Source of the DNA: Euperipatoides rowelli
Lineage: Eukaryota; Onychophora; Udeonychophora; Euonychophora; Peripatopsidae
Strand: one strand, 5' to 3'
Assembly: GCA_003024985.2 (NCBI GenBank)
Contig: PXIH01S0014407.1
DNA length: 11,351 nt
In this document: one piece after another, positions 7,706 to 11,351 of the stretch
Position numbering within the stretch: position 1 is the first letter of the stretch
Layout of the letters: every line of letters begins with the position of its first letter
Notes under the pieces: generated by a model
Database searches by the model: none
The model's input: the letters and a program-made list of their open reading frames with translations, nothing else
What the model was told of the DNA's origin: nothing
Position numbers and translations under genes: made by a program

Positions 7706-8149
7706 AGGCACAGCAGCTTTACCTTGGAATAAATGAAGTCAAAGAATTACAGTACAGACCTAGATGTAAATCTTATTTCCTGAATATGGGTAAGCAGATT
7801 TCTGAGTTGATTGGGATTGTTTTTATAAAATTAAAGTCTACGTTAATATTGCTAAGTACTGATTACTTTAATAGAGTCATAGTAACATTATATGAAGATA
7901 ACTTCCCCTTGTGTAAAAAGCTAGCAAAAATTAATAAAAAAAATTGGTTTAGTGATGAAATAATGAAGTTGATTTTACTAAGGAATAAGGCATTTAATGA
8001 TAAGAATAGTTATTTTGAATCAACTAACGTATGAAATAAAATTTAAAATTAAAAAGGCTAAAGAATTTGACTTTGACCAAATAATGTGTCTGATAAACAA
8101 GGGATCCAGAAGTTATTATGAATAAATAAAGAAATGCACAGGGTCTATT
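7706..8149 (+). pseudogene. LINE endonuclease to reverse transcriptase linker
   Basis: The long frame from 7402 continues to a stop at 8032-8034 and includes KNWFSDEIMKLILLRNKAF, matching the common LINE linker pattern W....I..LI..RN.A. After a frame change, YEIKFKIKKAKEFDF and GSRSYYE continue the linker (KF.IKKAK..Y), until a TAA near 8122 interrupts it. Confidence 0.65.
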
Positions 8150-9223
8150 GTGCCAAGAAAAGTGATATGTTTTCCTGACAAGAATGAATTGCAATCTTCT
8201 ATGGAGCTATATGAATTTTACAAGGATTTGTTTAACACTAAGCAAGGTCTGGATTATGGCTATATGGATATTGATTCTGGCACATCTATTCCAAAGGTCT
8301 CTATGTTTTTGGTTCTGAGAATGATTAAGAATATTAAAGAAAGTGTTGCTATAGATCCAGACTATTAAATACCTAATTTTATCTTGAGGGAGTATGCTGA
8401 GTAAGTATGCGAACCAGCGTGTCATTTAATTGACTTATCTATTGAACAAATGGTGGTACTGAATGCATGGAAAAAATCATTTTTGGTTGTGTTTCCTAAA
8501 GTTAAGAATCTCACGTCCCCAATGAGATTAGGCCTATTTCAATCTCATCGACTTTGGGAAAGGTTTGTGAAAAACACATTTTTAATACTTTATTTCCTTT
8601 TGTCAAGAAAAATATTGATATCAATCGGTACGGGAGCATGCCAGGGCTATCAACAAAGCATTACATAGTTAAGTATTTTGATCATGTGCTTAAAGTTCTA
8701 GACCAGCTCAAAATTGTGGCTGCAATGATAACTGATTTTATAAGGCCTATGATAGCATAGACCACTCGATTTTTATTGATGCCCTTGAAGGATTCTCCGT
8801 TTCACCAGCAATAATACAATGGATGAAATTGTTTCTGCATAACAGAATTCAGGTTATGAGGCTGCCGAATATTAATGGAAGTTGTATTAGCTATTCTTGC
8901 GGAAATGGAGTGCTCCAGGGATACGTCCTGGGAGGATTTGTTTTATTGTTACTATAGACAGTCTTGCCATGAATATTTCACCAAGATTTAAATTTGTAGA
9001 CAATCTGACAATTGTTTGTAGTGGTGAAGCATGTACGATTGCAAGTGTGGCTCAACAGATTGCTACGATATTGGACATTGATTCAAGGTCATGTGGGATG
9101 TTGATTAACCCAAAGAAATCTACCTTATTAGTTCATAATTTTTCAAAAAGGCTGTTGATATTAATATATCTATTTCCAATGAACAATTTAAAAGTGCAAA
9201 ATCTTGTGTCATCTTGGTTATAA
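8150..9223 (+). pseudogene. LINE reverse transcriptase domain, frameshifted and mutated
   Basis: The fragments, in order, are: KVICFPDKNELQ to IKESVAIDPDY (8150-8368); IPNFILREYAE after a stop (8366 onward); VVLNAWKKSFLVVFPKVKN (8450 frame); RPISISS by a frame change near 8520; TLGKVCEKHIF and RYGSMPGLSTKHYIVKYF (8554 frame), with ITDF holding the first catalytic Asp (codon 8734-8736); KAYDSIDHSIFIDAL to GVLQGYVLGGF (8742-8957), where the usual VPQGSVLG is altered; then FIVTIDSLAMNI and FKFVDNLTIV (8897 frame). The last is the YxDD-type box, here FVDN, with the second Asp (9002-9004) changed to Asn. The motif order matches CR1/L2-like reverse transcriptases. The enzyme would be inactive on both counts, frames and catalysis. 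Confidence 0.85.
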
Positions 9224-9719
9224 CTGTTCAGGATGATTGCAGATGGAATTTACACATTGAGAGGATCACAAACATTGCTTTAAAAAAAATTTATATGCTA
9301 TATAAACAAAAAGGCTCAAGGCCAATAGTGATTTAATGATCAATGTTTATACGCGTCTTATAAGGCCTACCTTAGAATACTGCACAGAGATATGGTCATC
9401 TTCAATCATAGGCCAGCAAAGCAAAGATATTGAAATAGTGCAAAAAAAAAAGAGCTTTGCATATCATTTTTGGCTCTTGTGAACATAGTTACTCAGAATT
9501 GTTATCATTAGCTAACTTAGATTCCTTACATGATAGAAGAACGAAGCAATTAAAAAAATTTGCTGTGGACTTTTTTGATAAAAAACACTGATTACTTACC
9601 TAGTAAAAAATAGTTTGTCAGGATATGGCATGAGAGCCACCAATAAGTTCTTTAACAAATTTATAAGAACCAAAAGGTATAAAAAGTCAGCCATATCTAC
9701 TTATGAAAATAGTCAATGA
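9224..9719 (+). pseudogene. LINE reverse transcriptase C-terminal region, frameshifted
   Basis: After VDINISISNEQF and KSAKSCVILVI, the sequence reads DDCRWNLHIERI and ALKKIYMLYK. In another frame come LMINVYTRLIRPTLEYCTEIW and KDIEIVQK. A ten-A run near 9441-9452 then shifts the frame into RALHIIFGSCEHSYSELL, LANLDSLHDRRTKQLKKFA and finally YGMRATNKFFNK, RTKRYKKSAIS and a stop at 9717-9719. The patterns Y..LIRP.LEYC, IE.VQKRAL.IIFG..SY.E.L.LA.L..L..RR, and RTKRYKKS near the end are typical of the CR1/L2-like group. A stop codon or a frame change separates almost every block. Confidence 0.8.
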
Positions 9720-9842
9720 TAATTTATAGTTTGTTTGACAGATCTCTTTTGATTTTTTGGTATTACAGTATTTAGGTTTCTTTGTATAAAGTTCTGTATA
9801 TAGTGACAAATTAATTAATAGAATATATTACTGTAATAGACT

Positions 9843-9859
9843 CCCAAATCTGTTTTGGG
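9843..9859 (+). promoter_or_regulatory. 3' UTR stem-loop of the plus-strand LINE
   Basis: CCCAAA (9843-9848) pairs perfectly with TTTGGG (9854-9859) around a five-base loop TCTGT, about 50 bases before the element end. In L2/CR1-like LINEs a conserved 3' stem-loop is recognised by the element's own reverse transcriptase to start copying. By position this is the likely equivalent; its function here is inferred. Confidence 0.6.
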
Positions 9860-9897
9860 CTAGGGTGTCTATGAATAATTGTATTTGCAATTTGTAG

Positions 9898-9910
9898 TTA
9901 AATAAATAAA
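9898..9910 (+). repeat. Short-repeat tail of the plus-strand LINE
   Basis: TTAAATAAATAAA closes the element. A short tandem tail rather than a long poly(A) is usual in CR1/L2-like LINEs. No clear target-site duplication was found. Confidence 0.55.
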
Positions 9911-10607
9911 CGCTTATAATAATTATTGGGACACACGAGCCATTAGCGTATGTCCAAGCCTAACAGCCGTAACCTTCATGTGAAAGCTAACTATAACTCC
10001 TAATAGGTAATAAATAATTATGCCCCAACCCTAATGATAATCCAGAGGTGCAATAATAAACCTTTTTGATAATTTTGGATTATTTTCACACAACTTCCGT
10101 CGACCCAACCATTAACCAATCAACATCCGTTTCTGGAGTAAATGGAGCTATGAAGGTTGCTAGGCAGATGCTTTAGGAAATAACCAGAAAAATCAGGTAA
10201 ATTTGGCCATTCTAAAAGTGATATTGTAGGCTAGTGTTAAAATGTAAATTGTATTTATCAAATCATTTTAATATGAAAATTATATAATATTGGAGTTTAA
10301 ATCATTTATCAATTACTTTTAAATAAATTATTGTATATTTCATTTCTTGAATTCTATTATTTTTTTTTAATTGTTGAAAATGTGTGTCTTGCTAAATAAT
10401 GAGACGTAAAAAAATTTAGCAATATAAACTAAATTTAAATTAATAATTAATCTTATTATATAATTGAACAAGGATCAATTATCTTTTATAAATATTCGCA
10501 TGGGCGAGTGTATTATTATAAATCAAGAAAAAAAATGTAGCCTAATCTAAACGCATGATTATGCACGTGAAAAAGTCATATTATTATTAGAATATTACTG
10601 TATACTG
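9911..10607. other. AT-rich sequence without a gene
   Basis: No gene or element is supported. A nine-base inverted pair (AACCTTCAT at 9971-9979 and ATGAAGGTT at 10150-10158) with weak flanking similarity was seen, but it is too short to define an element. Confidence 0.45.
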
Positions 10608-10610
10608 TAA
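10608..10610 (+). repeat. TAA target-site duplication, left
   Basis: The TAA before the MITE is repeated at 10949-10951 after it. A 3-bp TWA duplication is the signature of PIF/Harbinger transposition. Confidence 0.65.
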
Positions 10611-10649
10611 GGTAGGCGACACCCTGGAAGATATGACAACTCGCGTTGC
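10611..10649 (+). repeat. MITE left terminal inverted repeat
   Basis: This begins GGTAGGCGACACCCTGGAAG and is the reverse complement of 10910-10948 at 34 of 39 positions. Two of the five differences are CG versus TG. Confidence 0.85.
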
Positions 10650-10909
10650 CGCCCGTTGACTCACGATGAAATTCGGTGAAAAATAAAATAGCTGTCACGC
10701 TCAAAGCGAGTTACCTCACGGTAGTTTTTAAACTATTGACTTTTTTTGTATAAAATGGTGGGCGTGGTTTCACCGTGAGTTGACGCTCAAATTTTTATAC
10801 CTTCTCTATAATTATTTCCCAAAAAAAATCAACGCAGGTCACCGCAAAATCACTGTACTTTCGGGTGTGGACGGCCGATTGCAACCTATGTTTTTAACAT
10901 CACCGCGCT

Positions 10910-10948
10910 GCAACACGAGTTGTCGTATCTTCCAGAGTGGCGCCTGCC
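10910..10948 (-). repeat. MITE right terminal inverted repeat
   Basis: On the minus strand this begins GGCAGGCGCCACTCTGGAAG, the partner of 10611-10649. Confidence 0.85.
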
Positions 10949-10951
10949 TAA
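10949..10951 (+). repeat. TAA target-site duplication, right
   Basis: This is the partner of 10608-10610, directly after the right inverted repeat. Confidence 0.65.
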
Positions 10952-11351
10952 TAGAAATAATAAGAAGAAAATATTTTTGTCTTTTGAATGTTTTAAAACA
11001 TTAAGAGATTTAGGCCTATATTTAAAATCGTTTTTGCAAATAGCATTTTTTCATTTTTAAAAGAATAAATTAGCAGAGGAGGGAAGGGGAGAAGGGTTAT
11101 ATGTGGTAAGAGTCGAGAGGGAGGTGGGAGATAACTAGGGCCTGTTGGATTTCAATTTTCAATGGGCTGTTCAACTAGTAGACTTATAATTTAGTATTGC
11201 ATAAAAATAATAATAAATTTTAAATATTCGTTTTGTAAAGTTTTTTTTTTTATGGAGGGGGGGGGGGTAGGAGCATTTAAACATTTAGTAAAAAGGTTTA
11301 AACATTTAACAAATTAAACATTTTTACCATTCCTAATATATACTGTACCAT
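10952..11351. other. AT-rich sequence with purine-rich and homopolymer tracts
   Basis: No gene is seen. Positions 11074-11135 are purine-rich with several G runs (GAGGAGGGAAGGGGAGAAGG and later GGGAGGTGGGAG). An 11-base T run (11241-11251) is followed closely by an 11-base G run (11257-11267). The G-rich parts might fold as G-quadruplexes, which I cannot test. Confidence 0.45.

Larger units (their letters stand above)
6900..9910 (+). mobile_element. CR1/L2-like non-LTR retrotransposon, degraded
   Basis: About 3 kb carry, in order on the plus strand, an endonuclease domain, a linker, a reverse transcriptase, the C-terminal region, a 3' UTR with a stem-loop, and an AAATAAA-type tail. This is the layout of the second ORF of CR1/L2/Jockey-type LINEs. 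No first ORF is visible and the 5' limit is uncertain; recognisable protein starts near 7090. The frame is broken at least eight times, including near 7174, 7266, 8030, 8366, 8520, 8740, 8930 and 9150, and again in a ten-A run near 9441. Several short open stretches in different frames therefore belong to this single ancestral gene. The clade is inferred from motif order and tail type; a finer family name is not possible by eye. Confidence 0.82.
10611..10948. mobile_element. PIF/Harbinger-type MITE
   Basis: The 338-bp element has 39-bp terminal inverted repeats (34 of 39 identical), ends in GG...CC, and is flanked by TAA on both sides. Weaker symmetry continues for about 14 more bases. Its composition is much richer in G, C and CpG than the surroundings. 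Inside is a second layer of inverted words: AGCGAGTTACCTCACGGT (10705-10722) against ACCGTGAGTTGACGCT (10772-10787), and GTTGACTCACG (10655-10665). It has no transposase, so it is a miniature element mobilised in trans. An open stretch starting at 10780 crosses its right end and has no protein character. The superfamily is inferred from the GG ends and the 3-bp TAA duplication. Confidence 0.78.

Noticed and set aside
8207-8425. Minus-strand open frame of 72 codons
   Set aside because: It lies opposite the plus-strand reverse transcriptase fragments, which have clear LINE motifs; it is a shadow frame.
9971-10158. MITE bounded by AACCTTCAT inverted pairs
   Set aside because: Only nine bases match exactly, with no target duplication or clear end sequence.
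10780-11004. Plus-strand open frame of 74 codons
   Set aside because: It starts inside the MITE and runs across its right end into flanking DNA; no protein character.
1-11351. CRISPR array, bacterial operon or defence system
   Set aside because: No regularly spaced repeats, no long frames or ribosome binding sites, and clear animal-type transposon content.
580-11351. TATACTGTA as a dispersed functional motif
   Set aside because: The word occurs several times (about 594, 10601, 11340), but its A/T-rich palindromic make-up makes chance or composition sufficient.

Overview
The window looks like non-coding DNA from an animal genome, most likely an aquatic or other invertebrate. It is strongly AT-rich, full of A/T homopolymers, and has no operons, ribosome binding sites or intact long reading frames. 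Every recognisable protein fragment comes from a non-LTR retrotransposon broken by frameshifts and stops. A single N at 4051 shows that this is a draft assembly. The species cannot be named from the sequence. I found no intact host gene and no RNA gene I would stand behind.

Layout. Positions 1-500 have weak, unassigned coding potential on both strands. Positions 500-2868 are AT-rich sequence; the only point of interest is a minus-strand ATGGCGG start-like site (YY1/TISU type) near 1515. Positions 2877-5035 form a hAT-type DNA transposon relic with CAGGG terminal inverted repeats and an imperfect 8-bp target duplication. It has no transposase frame; it contains diverged internal repeats, GC-rich blocks, long T tracts and a 34-bp duplication around the N that is probably an assembly artefact. 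Positions 5261-5316 form a near-perfect 20-bp-arm hairpin.

Positions 5518-6190 hold the 3' end of a LINE on the minus strand (reverse transcriptase C-terminal region, 3' UTR, AATAAA and a poly(A) tail). It is cut at a TTAA where a piggyBac-like terminus may begin. At 6399 a Helitron-type 5' end starts (TCTACTATATAAAAGCG), with a possible CTAG end at 6619. Positions about 6900-9910 carry a second, plus-strand LINE of CR1/L2-like type. It has an endonuclease domain, a reverse transcriptase, a C-terminal region, a 3' UTR stem-loop and an AAATAAA-type tail, and it is dead through many frameshifts and a mutated catalytic FVDD motif (FVDN).

Positions 9911-10607 are featureless AT-rich DNA. Positions 10611-10948 are a clear PIF/Harbinger-type MITE with 39-bp inverted repeats and a TAA duplication. 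The rest is AT-rich DNA with purine-rich and homopolymer tracts.

The parts do not form a cooperating system. The window is a graveyard of up to six mobile elements from at least four superfamilies. Its value is in the well-preserved element boundaries, the nesting order, the unexplained hairpin, and a likely assembly error.
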